Assembly (NCBI GenBank): GCA_947478975.1 | Contig: CANJYI010000098.1 | Location: forward strand, 1 to 8,721 | Direction of reading: 5' to 3' | DNA from: Chthoniobacteraceae bacterium | GTDB taxonomy: Bacteria > Verrucomicrobiota > Verrucomicrobiia > Chthoniobacterales > Chthoniobacteraceae | Length of the DNA stretch: 8,721 nt | Part shown: positions 1-7,273 of the stretch, piece after piece | How positions within the stretch are numbered: the first letter of the stretch is position 1 | Layout: every line of letters starts with the position of its first letter | The notes under the pieces: generated by a model | What the model was told of the DNA's origin: nothing | The model's input: the letters and a program-made list of their open reading frames with translations, nothing else | Database searches by the model: none | Program-made: the position numbers and the translations under genes

Positions 1-1087
1 CGGCCGCGACCGTGCGCAGGCTGCGCAAAAGGGCGCGGGCGCGGGCGCGTCCGTTGATGGCGAAGGTGCTGGTGAGGTAGGTCTGGCCGTGCTGCGAGGC
101 GCCGGTGCGCGGGTCCAGAATGACGTCGGCGTAGGCAAAGCCTGCCGTGTCCCAGGGGACCCATTGGATGAGGTTGAGCCGGGCGTCCGGTGCGGTGAGG
201 CCTTCGGGAGCCTTTTGCGCTTTTAGCACTTCGCGGCCGAAGGCCCTGTTCCAGTATAGGATGCCGTCGCGCACGGCGCTTTCGTATTCGGCTGGGGTGT
301 TGGCCGAGTAATGGATGACCACGGGCTTCCGAATGTCAAAAAGGGCGATACGGTTCGCGGTGCGTCCCGTTGTGGGTTCGATGTGGGGGTGCACCTCGAA
401 AAAGCGCACGTAACGGGAGACGCCGGGGGCGTGTTCCTTGGACTGAAAGTCGCTGGTTTCGTAGGGGGCGATGAAATAGCGGATTTCATAACGGTCCTCC
501 TTGTTTGGGTCGGTCTGCCGGTCGCGGACCTGGGCGCTCTGGCGGACGGTGAGCATTCCGCCCTCGGAGCGAACCTCAAAGACACGGCCCTGAGGGATCT
601 CCAGCGAGCGGGCCTGGGCGATGCCGGTGTGGGCGCCCGGCTGGCTTGTGGCGTACCACAGGTCGTTGAAGACCCGGCGCATGCCGGCGTTGAAATCAAT
701 GGTGACGGTCTTGTCGTCCTGGGCGACGATGGGAAAGGTGGTGAGCAAGCGCCTTGAAGGGAGCTCCTTGGTGACGACCATTCCTTCCGTGGATTCGTAG
801 AGGTCCACCCCGTCGTGGAACAATTCAAAGCGGACGATCTTTCCTGCCAGCGCGGTGCTGGTGGGGGCCACGAGCTGTGGGATGACGGAGGCGGAGATCA
901 GAAACTCCCGGTCCAACGAGGCCTTCGAGAGGCGCACATGGTTGTTGGCCGCTGCGGAGATCGGCGGGATGGGGGTGGCTGCCGGTGCCGGTGCCTCGAC
1001 CGGTGCGGGCGGAGGGGTCTGGGCGTGCAGAAAGTGGAGGGGGAGGGCGCAGAGCACCAGGGCGGCGTTCAGGGGGTGGGTCTTCAC
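1..1087 (-). CDS. Secreted zinc-dependent metalloprotease, DUF5117/DUF4953 type (C-terminus beyond window)
   Basis: Only the first 362 residues are present; the gene runs off the left edge. The chosen GTG start gives a clear signal peptide (Lys2, hydrophobic residues 8-20, likely cleavage after A22 in 'FLHA-Q'), then a Pro/Ala-rich linker (24-47). Residues ~56-235 resemble DUF5117, starting 'LDREFLISASV'. From ~255 the sequence matches the start of the DUF4953 metalloprotease region: 'PVVIHYSANTPAEY', 'AVRDGILYWNRAFG' (271-284), 'LIQWVPWDTAGFAYAD' (306-321) and 'DPRTG' (325-329). In this family the Zn-binding HExxH motif follows this segment, so catalysis cannot be verified here. By family it should be an exported (periplasmic or extracellular) protease. 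No convincing Shine-Dalgarno precedes the GTG. A nearby ATG at 1113 is out of frame and stops after four codons. It is divergent from the glycosidase gene. The family call is strong; the exact substrate is unknown. Confidence 0.86.
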   Translation of the reverse strand, partial: MKTHPLNAALVLCALPLHFLHAQTPPPAPVEAPAPAATPIPPISAAANNHVRLSKASLDREFLISASVIPQLVAPTSTALAGKIVRFELFHDGVDLYESTEGMVVTKELPSRRLLTTFPIVAQDDKTVTIDFNAGMRRVFNDLWYATSQPGAHTGIAQARSLEIPQGRVFEVRSEGGMLTVRQSAQVRDRQTDPNKEDRYEIRYFIAPYETSDFQSKEHAPGVSRYVRFFEVHPHIEPTTGRTANRIALFDIRKPVVIHYSANTPAEYESAVRDGILYWNRAFGREVLKAQKAPEGLTAPDARLNLIQWVPWDTAGFAYADVILDPRTGASQHGQTYLTSTFAINGRARARALLRSLRTVAA

Positions 1088-1257
1088 AGGGGCAAGCTTT
1101 AGCGGAGACTCATGGGATTTGCGCGCACGAATTACGCGGTGGGTCGCACGGACGCACGTTAAATTGCAAGTGGCTGGTGTCGATTTGGTTGGCGGCCGTA
1201 CATTTGACAACGTCCAAATCTGGGTTCTGTTGCGGGCCTTCGGTCCACCCTACTTAA
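1088..1257. other. Divergent intergenic region between metalloprotease and glycosidase genes
   Basis: This 170-base gap must carry the 5' control signals of both flanking genes, which point away from each other. It contains a perfect TTGACA and an AT-richer patch near 1160-1168. An imperfect dyad at about 1202-1219 (ATTTGAC, AAC, GTCCAAAT, with one bulged base) overlaps the TTGACA and could be an operator, though this is only suggestive. No RNA gene or ORF is convincing here. Confidence 0.5.
1204..1231 (+). promoter_or_regulatory. Candidate sigma-70-type promoter for the glycosidase gene
   Basis: A perfect -35 hexamer TTGACA lies at 1204-1209. With a 16-base spacer the -10 hexamer would be TCTGTT at 1226-1231, matching TATAAT at only 3 of 6 positions. 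The start codon follows 26 bases later, which fits a short leader. The weak -10 keeps this tentative. Confidence 0.3.
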
Positions 1258-4200
1258 ATGAAATCTACATCGCCCTTGGTGCCGCCCCTGGCGCCGCCGT
1301 TGCTCCCCCGCCTGGCACGCCGTGCTTCTGCATGGTTTGTCCTTTTGTGTGCGCTTGCCGCACTGTTTCCGGTCCTCACCCAAATCCAGGCCGCGTGGCA
1401 GTGGAACCAGCCGCCCGTGCTGGTCCATGTGCAGTCCACTCGCCGGGGGCATGTTTTTTACAAAGGGGAGGCTGTCGTTCTGAAACTGAGCGGGCCCGGG
1501 GCGTCGCGTTACATCATCCGCGACTATTACGGCAACACCGTCGAACAGGGGCTGCTTTCGAGCACCTCGCTGGCTCCTGCAGTGCGCGAGCCGGGCTGGT
1601 ACAAAGTGAACCTGCACGGCGGAAACCAGGGCATGCCCTTCGGCGACTCCGTCGGAAGCGGGATGTTCTGTATTCTGCGCGACGATCCGAACTTTCCAAA
1701 AATGCCGGTTCCCGGCACCTTCGGCGGCGAGGGGCTGGTGGACGAGGTGACGCGGGGCGTCCTCGGGTACGGGCCGCAGCGGCACAAGGTGGACAACGCG
1801 GCCGCCGCGGATTCGGAAATCCCGCGCTTGGAGCGCGAGATCGGACTGGACCAGCAATATTACCTCCCGTACGACGCTTATCGGAAGCGCGACCTGCTGA
1901 TTGTGTTTCCCAACGGGACCTGGGACCAGGCCGGGGTGCGCAAGATAGTGGAGCGCTTCAAGGGGGTGGTGAAGTATTGGGAGCCGAGGAACGAGCCGAA
2001 CTTCAGCACGGGCGCCACGGCGTTTGTGCAAAACGAGCTCAAGCCTTTCTACGAGCTGGTTAAGAGCATCGATCCTTCGTTGAAGGTGATCGCGCCCGGG
2101 GCGGTCACAGTTGGTCCGCCGATGGCCGGCTGGAACGATGAGTTCTTCCGCGCGGGCGGGGGAAAGTACATCGATGCGTTTTCGTTTCACGCCTACAACT
2201 GCGTCAACGGCGACCTCGGACTCACCCGCATGTCCCTGGACCAGGTGAATGCGTGGCTGAACAAGTACAATCTGGCGGGCATGGAAAAATGGCAGACGGA
2301 GCAGGGCTTTCTCGGGCCGGTGTACGGCGCCTACCAGCCGCGCTTGCAGGGCCGCTGGACCATGCTGCAAATGATGGTGTACGAGCAGTACGGGATTCCG
2401 AAGGAACACAACCACTACTGGTACGACCGCAACGGCGGCTTTTGGGATGAGCCGCGCTGGGTGCAGAACGAGGACGGCTCGATCAATCCAGTGGGTGTGC
2501 TGCTCCGGGTTTGGTCGGAGGAGCTGGCGGGAACGCGTTTCGCCTCCTCTCTGGACTTCGGAAATCCTGGGAACAAGCTGTTTGTGGGTAGCCTGTTCCA
2601 GGGCCCGGGAAAACAGGTGGCCGCGTTGATGACCTCGGGTGAGACCCGGGGGCGGTTGGAGCTTTCGGTGAGTGGCACGAGCTCTGTGAAGGTGGTTTCA
2701 CCGTTTGGGGGCGAGCAGCAGTTGGCGGTGGTCAACGGCAAGGTCAGTGTCGCGGTCAGCGAGTTGCCCACCTATGTGGAGTACTCCGGCACGCTTTCGG
2801 TGGCGCCGGCCAACTGGGGGGGGAATCTGGCCGTGCAGAGCGGAGTGAGCGCCGCGGCCTCCGGCTCTACGGTGCATCCGATTGACGGGGGGATCAACAA
2901 CACGATCACCAAGGTGTTCAACGGACAGCTCGACACCTGGTACTGGACCCAGGGACGTGATGCGCGGATTTGGGAGAGCAACAACACGACCTACCCGGCC
3001 TGGTTTGAGCTGCGGTTTCCCGCGGACACAACCATGGACCGCGTGGTGATCTACGCGGGTATTCCGTGGCAGTGGGACGGTTCGATCCTGGACTACGAAC
3101 TACAGGTGGAGCAGGGAGGGCAGTGGGTTTCACTGGAGCGGGTGCAGGAACCGGTCAACACGTTCCGGGCGTACACGCAGACCAACCGCACCACGGTGGA
3201 CAGTTTCTACAGCGAGCGGTGCGTGTTCACCCACAGCTTCGCGCCGGTGACGACGCGGAAGATCCGGTTGCTGGTGAACGAGGTGACCTGGGGCGGCGCG
3301 TCCAACAAGGACCTGAAGGATGCAGGCGCGCAGGGTGGCGAGCATCAGCTCAATCTGCGCGAGATTGAGGTCTACCGTTCCGGGCTTGCGGTTGCGGGCG
3401 GAAGCGCTCCTGTGGCGGTGGCGGACAGTGCAGCCTGTTCGCGCGGAGGAAAGGTGGCCATTCCGGTGCTCGCAAACGACACCGCCGGGGCGGCGGGGCC
3501 GTATCCTTTGAGGCTGTTGAGCGTGAGCGGGCCTTCCCGTGGCAGCGCGGCGGTTTCGGGCGACCAGGTCGTCTACAGCGCGTCTCCCGGATTGAGCGGG
3601 ACCGACTCATTTAGCTACGTGATGAGCGACGGCTTCTCCACGGCAACGGGGGCGGTGGAAGTGACGGTTTCGGCCACGGCTGAACCGCTGCGACCGGACA
3701 CACACGGGCTCTATGCCGAGTGGTACAACAACGCCGACTTCACCAGTCTCGCCTTTGCGCGGGTGGATCCGTATGTGGACAACAGCTGGGGCACGAACGC
3801 CCCCGATCCGGCGGTGGACGCGGGCTCTTACTCCATCCGGTGGACGGGCAAGCTCACCCCCAAATTCACGGAGGCGTACACGTTGTACACCCTCTCTGAT
3901 GACGGCGTGCGGCTCTGGGTGGATGGGAAGCTGGTGATCGACCACTGGTCGACCCATGCGGGGGCGTGGGATCAAGCGATCCTTCCGCTGGTTGCGGGGC
4001 AGCCTGTGGATGTGAAGCTGGAGTACTTCCAGGGCGGCGGCAGTGCGCAGATGACCTTCCAGTGGAGCAGTCTCCGCCAACCGCGCGAGGTGGTGCCGTT
4101 TGACGCCCTTACCGTGGGGGCCGCGGGGCCGCTGATCGCTCCTGCAAACAAGGCGCCCGTGGCGGTGGCCGATGCCGTTTGGACGCCGGTTGGCATGCCG

Positions 4201-7170
4201 GTGAGCGTGAGTGTGCTTGGAAATGACCGTGATCCGGACCTCGGTCCCGCGGAGCTTCGCGTCAGCGCGCTGGGTGCGCCTGCGCATGGGACCGCGGTGT
4301 TGAACGGCAGCGTGGTGCAGTACGCTCCCGCCACCGGGTACCAGGGGGCGGACAGCTTCACCTACTCGGTGAGTGACGGCGATCTCACTTCGACGGCGAC
4401 CGTGAGCGTGACTGTGGCCGGACCCGACCCCACACGGTTGAGCGGCCTCAAGGGCGAGTACTTCGGCAAGATCGACCTCACCACACCGGTGCTGACCCGG
4501 TTGGATGGCACGATCAACAAGAACTGGGGCGAGGCTTCCCCAGATTCCGCGCTGCCCAAGGACGGCTTCTCGGTGCGTTGGTCGGGCACGGTGACTCCCA
4601 GGTTCAGCGAGACGTACAACTTCTCTGCGACCTCGGATGACGGGATCCGCGTCTGGGTCAACGGGGCGCAGATCGCGCAGAACTGGAGTGACCACGCGCC
4701 GGCCGAGGTTTCCGGCAGCATCGGGTTGGTGGCCGGAAGGCCCGCGGACATCAAGGTGGAGTACTACGAGAACACCGGGGGGGCGATGGCCGCCTTGCGG
4801 TGGTCGAGTCCGGGCACGCCGCTGGAGATTGTGCCCGAGTGGGCGCTGTCCACCGCGCCGTTTGGAAGCACGCCGCCCGTGGTCGTACCCGTGGCGAACA
4901 AGGCGCCCGTGGCGGTGGCGGACGCGGCGGTGACGCAGGAGTCGGTGGCGGTGGTGGTTCCTGTGCTGGCCAACGATTCGGACCCGGATGCGGGGCCCCA
5001 GCCGTTGTCGGTATTGGCCCTGACGCAGCCTGCCAGCGGAACGGCGGCGATCGTAGCCGGGGGAATTCGTTACACACCCAATGCGGGATTTACGGGTGCG
5101 GATGCCTTCAGCTATTCGGTGAGCGACGGGGCATTGAGCGCAGGGGCCTCGGTTTCAGTGACGGTCCTCAGCACTGCACGGGCGAACGACCTGACCTCCG
5201 CGGGGCTGACGGCAGTGCAGGTTGGCGGAGCGTCGGGCGCTTCCAAGATCCTCGCGGACGGCAGCTGGGAGCTGACTGGCGCGGGCCTGGGGGCAGCGGG
5301 CGCTGCGGATGCGCTGCGCCTAGAGGGGCTTGCCGTGTCGGGCGACTTCCGCGCAGTGGCGCGGGTGCGCTCGGTCTCGGGGCCGGCGGCGGCTCGTGCG
5401 GGGTTGATGTTGCGCGAAAGCGGGCTCGCCGGTGCGCGCTGCGTGGCAGTTGGCGTCGCTCCTGACGGGAGGTACCGTCTGGGCGCGCGGGTTGCAATTA
5501 GCGGCGCCTACGCAGAAACGCAGCCCGCCGGCGCGGATGCCGTGGCGGCTCTGCCGGAAGGTTGGGTGCTGCTTGAGCGGGCAGGGGACTCGGTGCGGGT
5601 GTCGGTTTCCTCGGACGGAGCCGTCTATCGGCCGGTGGGCGCGTATACGATGAGCGGCCTGCCCGAGTCCATGCAGTTGGGCGTGTTCGTCTCCAGTGGC
5701 GCAGCGGATGTCTCCGCGCGTGCGGTGCTGGACCAGTGGAGCCTGATCCGGCAGGTGGCTGGAGGAGGCGCGGTTCAGAACGGGCTGCTCGGCGTGTACT
5801 TCTCACGCGCAGACCTGACGCTTCCTGTGGCTGCACGGGTGGATGGGACGGTGGACTTTGACTGGTCCACCGGCTCGCCCCACGCTGCTCTCAGCGGGGA
5901 CGGCTGGTCGGCGCGTTGGACCGGGCAGCTGCTGCCTCCTGCGGGCGGGCTTTACACGTTCTACACGCAATCCGACGACGGTGTCAGGTTGTGGGTCAAC
6001 GGCCAGCAGGTGGTGAATAACTGGACGCTCCATGCGGTGACCGAAAACTCCGGTGCATTACAGTTGCAGGCGGGTGTGCCGGTCGACGTGCGGCTCGAAT
6101 TCTTCGAGAGCGGCGCCCAGGCCGTGTGCAAGTTGTGGTGGAGCGGCCCGGGGATCAGCAAGCAGCCCGTGCCTGCGGCGGTATTGCGTCCGGCGATGAG
6201 TGCTTCCGCCCTGGGAGGGGTGGCGGCGCCGGTGGTGGTCTCGCTGGCGGACGGAGTGCGGCAGGTGTCGGCTTTGGGCGGCGGCCTGGGAGCGGCAGGG
6301 GCGGGTGACCAGGGAGGATTCTGGAATCAGGTGCATTCCGGGGACTTCCAGCTAGCCCTTCGGGTGCGTTCCGTCACAGGAGGCAGCGCGCCGGCGGCCG
6401 CCGTGATGCTCAGGGAGGGGCTCGGCGCAGGGGATCGGTTTGCGGCACTGCAACTGGGCGGCGACGGCTCGCTTTCCGTCCGCAGCCGGTCCGCCTTGGG
6501 CGGTGCCGTGGTGGCAAGTGCGCTCCCCGGGGTCTTGGTTCCACCCAGCGCCTGGCTCATGGTTGAACGGCGCGGCGACCGGTTGGCGCTGGCGACCTCG
6601 TTGGATGACGTCATCTACACGGCTGCCGGTTCGGTCGAACTGGCGGGGCTCTCCCAGTTGGTTTACGCAGGTGCGTGGATCCATGGCGGACAGGGCACCG
6701 CGCCGGGGGTTGCGCAGTTTGGCGACCTCGAAATGACGGCGGTTCAAACAAGCGGCCTCACCGGCGAGTACTTCGGTGCAGTCGGTCTGAGTGTGCTGAA
6801 GTTCAGCCGCGTTGATGCCGGGCTGGACTTCAACTGGGGGCTCGGCAGCGCTGATCCGCGGTTGGCTGCGGACCAGTTCTCTGTCCGGTGGACGGGGCGC
6901 GTGAAAACCGAGGCGGCGGGCGCTTACGGGTTTGCTGTCCAGTCTGACGACGGGGCCAGGCTGTGGGTCAACGGACAGTTGCTGCTCAATAACTGGAGCG
7001 ACCACCCGCTTACCGAAAACACGGGAACCCTGTCCCTGCCGGCGGGCACGTGGGTGAACCTGCGGCTTGAGTACTACGAGCGCGCAGGAAGCGCGGCACT
7101 TCGGTTGCTCTGGACCCCGCCGGGACAGGCCAAGCGGGTGATACCCGCGGCATCGCTGAGTACGCCTTAA
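1258..7170 (+). CDS. Large secreted multimodular glycoside hydrolase (GH-A-like) with four PA14 domains
   Basis: A 1970-residue exported protein, probably acting on a polysaccharide or glycoconjugate; the substrate is unknown. Signal peptide: residues 1-45 (Arg-rich n-region 18-22, hydrophobic 26-40). Modules by eye: Ig-like 51-141; TIM-barrel-like catalytic domain ~155-420; beta-sandwich 422-512; discoidin/F5-8C-like 527-707; cadherin/Ig-like (Big_9 type) 717-805, 964-1054 and 1214-1304; PA14 817-951, 1063-1196, 1509-1643 and 1833-1967; concanavalin-A/DUF1349-like 1310-1500 and 1652-1829. In the barrel, 'YWEPRNEPNF' gives a probable acid/base E246 (N245-E246-P247), 'WQTEQGF' a probable nucleophile E348, and 'FHAYN' (H311) another clan GH-A-like landmark. 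This layout resembles GH39-type enzymes, but I cannot assign a family. All four PA14 domains keep an S-D-D-G motif (D881/D882, D1127/D1128, D1573/D1574, D1897/D1898). The start is firm: an in-frame TAA (1255-1257) touches the ATG, although no Shine-Dalgarno is visible. No C-terminal sorting signal is seen after the last PA14, so the protein is probably released or periplasmic. A strong terminator follows. Confidence 0.88.
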   Translation: MKSTSPLVPPLAPPLLPRLARRASAWFVLLCALAALFPVLTQIQAAWQWNQPPVLVHVQSTRRGHVFYKGEAVVLKLSGPGASRYIIRDYYGNTVEQGLLSSTSLAPAVREPGWYKVNLHGGNQGMPFGDSVGSGMFCILRDDPNFPKMPVPGTFGGEGLVDEVTRGVLGYGPQRHKVDNAAAADSEIPRLEREIGLDQQYYLPYDAYRKRDLLIVFPNGTWDQAGVRKIVERFKGVVKYWEPRNEPNFSTGATAFVQNELKPFYELVKSIDPSLKVIAPGAVTVGPPMAGWNDEFFRAGGGKYIDAFSFHAYNCVNGDLGLTRMSLDQVNAWLNKYNLAGMEKWQTEQGFLGPVYGAYQPRLQGRWTMLQMMVYEQYGIPKEHNHYWYDRNGGFWDEPRWVQNEDGSINPVGVLLRVWSEELAGTRFASSLDFGNPGNKLFVGSLFQGPGKQVAALMTSGETRGRLELSVSGTSSVKVVSPFGGEQQLAVVNGKVSVAVSELPTYVEYSGTLSVAPANWGGNLAVQSGVSAAASGSTVHPIDGGINNTITKVFNGQLDTWYWTQGRDARIWESNNTTYPAWFELRFPADTTMDRVVIYAGIPWQWDGSILDYELQVEQGGQWVSLERVQEPVNTFRAYTQTNRTTVDSFYSERCVFTHSFAPVTTRKIRLLVNEVTWGGASNKDLKDAGAQGGEHQLNLREIEVYRSGLAVAGGSAPVAVADSAACSRGGKVAIPVLANDTAGAAGPYPLRLLSVSGPSRGSAAVSGDQVVYSASPGLSGTDSFSYVMSDGFSTATGAVEVTVSATAEPLRPDTHGLYAEWYNNADFTSLAFARVDPYVDNSWGTNAPDPAVDAGSYSIRWTGKLTPKFTEAYTLYTLSDDGVRLWVDGKLVIDHWSTHAGAWDQAILPLVAGQPVDVKLEYFQGGGSAQMTFQWSSLRQPREVVPFDALTVGAAGPLIAPANKAPVAVADAVWTPVGMPVSVSVLGNDRDPDLGPAELRVSALGAPAHGTAVLNGSVVQYAPATGYQGADSFTYSVSDGDLTSTATVSVTVAGPDPTRLSGLKGEYFGKIDLTTPVLTRLDGTINKNWGEASPDSALPKDGFSVRWSGTVTPRFSETYNFSATSDDGIRVWVNGAQIAQNWSDHAPAEVSGSIGLVAGRPADIKVEYYENTGGAMAALRWSSPGTPLEIVPEWALSTAPFGSTPPVVVPVANKAPVAVADAAVTQESVAVVVPVLANDSDPDAGPQPLSVLALTQPASGTAAIVAGGIRYTPNAGFTGADAFSYSVSDGALSAGASVSVTVLSTARANDLTSAGLTAVQVGGASGASKILADGSWELTGAGLGAAGAADALRLEGLAVSGDFRAVARVRSVSGPAAARAGLMLRESGLAGARCVAVGVAPDGRYRLGARVAISGAYAETQPAGADAVAALPEGWVLLERAGDSVRVSVSSDGAVYRPVGAYTMSGLPESMQLGVFVSSGAADVSARAVLDQWSLIRQVAGGGAVQNGLLGVYFSRADLTLPVAARVDGTVDFDWSTGSPHAALSGDGWSARWTGQLLPPAGGLYTFYTQSDDGVRLWVNGQQVVNNWTLHAVTENSGALQLQAGVPVDVRLEFFESGAQAVCKLWWSGPGISKQPVPAAVLRPAMSASALGGVAAPVVVSLADGVRQVSALGGGLGAAGAGDQGGFWNQVHSGDFQLALRVRSVTGGSAPAAAVMLREGLGAGDRFAALQLGGDGSLSVRSRSALGGAVVASALPGVLVPPSAWLMVERRGDRLALATSLDDVIYTAAGSVELAGLSQLVYAGAWIHGGQGTAPGVAQFGDLEMTAVQTSGLTGEYFGAVGLSVLKFSRVDAGLDFNWGLGSADPRLAADQFSVRWTGRVKTEAAGAYGFAVQSDDGARLWVNGQLLLNNWSDHPLTENTGTLSLPAGTWVNLRLEYYERAGSAALRLLWTPPGQAKRVIPAASLSTP
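4147..4169 (+). repeat. 23-base exact direct repeat, copy 1
   Basis: This encodes the N-K-A-P-V-A-V-A start of the second Big_9 domain (residues 964-971). It is identical to the stretch at 4897-4919, 750 bases downstream, in the same frame. A shorter match recurs at 3412-3420. It marks a module boundary and could serve as short homology for unit gain or loss. Confidence 0.85.
4897..4919 (+). repeat. 23-base exact direct repeat, copy 2
   Basis: This is the second copy of the repeat, encoding the start of the third Big_9 domain (residues 1214-1221). The bases flanking the identical core diverge quickly, so identity is confined to the boundary motif rather than extending over the whole 250-residue unit. 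Confidence 0.85.
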
Positions 7171-7208
7171 CGGCACCGTTCGGTTGGGCTTGGTAGGTTC
7201 GGCAAGAA

Positions 7209-7247
7209 ACGGGCCGGCACAGGGGTGCCGGCCCGTATTGCATTTTT
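7209..7247 (+). terminator. Strong rho-independent terminator after the glycosidase gene
   Basis: A perfect 12-bp GC-rich stem (7209-7220 pairing with 7225-7236: ACGGGCCGGCAC and GTGCCGGCCCGT) has a 4-base AGGG loop. It is followed after six bases by a run of five T (7243-7247). It lies 39 bases past the stop codon at 7170 and only 27 bases before the aroD start, so it should insulate aroD from the long upstream transcript. Confidence 0.88.
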
Positions 7248-7257
7248 GGCGTGGCTT

Positions 7258-7264
7258 GGTGGAG
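7258..7264 (+). promoter_or_regulatory. Ribosome binding site that decides the aroD start
   Basis: GGTGGAG at 7258-7264 ends nine bases before the GTG at 7274, a normal Shine-Dalgarno distance. The other in-frame candidates, TTG 7256 and GTG 7259, overlap this motif and have no such element in front of them. A more upstream TTG at 7184 would place the terminator hairpin inside the coding region. Confidence 0.65.
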
Positions 7265-7273
7265 AATGCCCGT

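Larger units (their letters stand above)
3406..7158 (+). repeat. Coding module array: [Big_9-PA14]x2, Big_9, [ConA-like-PA14]x2
   Basis: The C-terminal two thirds of the glycosidase is built from alternating modules. The three Big_9 copies begin with the related strings 'APVAVADS' and 'NKAPVAVADA' (twice). The shared nonamer GTGGCGGTG in these starts occurs at 3412, 4159 and 4909, spacings of 747 and 750 bases (249 and 250 codons). The later half switches partner: two ConA-like modules, each followed by a PA14 (1509-1643 and 1833-1967), with both of these PA14 copies carrying 'T-E-N-[ST]-G'. This indicates internal duplication of two-domain units followed by divergence. Confidence 0.8.

Noticed and set aside
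32..49. A short GC-alternating repeat (GGGCGC units)
   Set aside because: It encodes an 'RARARA' stretch in the metalloprotease, where I expect an 'ARARALL'-like segment in this family, so ordinary coding explains it.
311..757. A 148-codon plus-strand open frame opposite the metalloprotease gene
   Set aside because: The minus strand encodes the conserved DUF5117/DUF4953 sequence here. The plus-strand product resembles nothing and is explained by codon bias.
1036..1080. A G-rich stretch on the plus strand resembling a G-quadruplex
   Set aside because: The loops between G-runs are 12 and 9 bases, beyond the usual limit of 7. The G-richness follows from Pro/Ala/Leu codons of the signal peptide on the other strand.
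855..2063. A 402-codon plus-strand open frame across the divergent intergenic region
   Set aside because: It overlaps the metalloprotease signal peptide region and the glycosidase start in other frames; composition is Arg/Gly/Ala-rich and unlike a folded protein.
1159..2415. A 418-codon open frame on the minus strand opposite the glycosidase barrel
   Set aside because: High GC content produces long antisense frames. The translation is Arg/His/Pro-rich with no recognisable domain, while the opposite strand carries a conserved catalytic domain.
3607..4695. A 362-codon minus-strand open frame opposite PA14-1, Big_9-2 and PA14-2
   Set aside because: It mirrors well-formed PA14/Big_9 coding sequence, has Arg/His-rich composition and no family resemblance. 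It is treated as a frame shadow.
7184..7273. An N-terminal extension of aroD from a TTG at 7184
   Set aside because: It would contain the 12-bp terminator stem and T-run as coding sequence, and the added residues match nothing in the family. The GTG at 7274 has a proper ribosome binding site.
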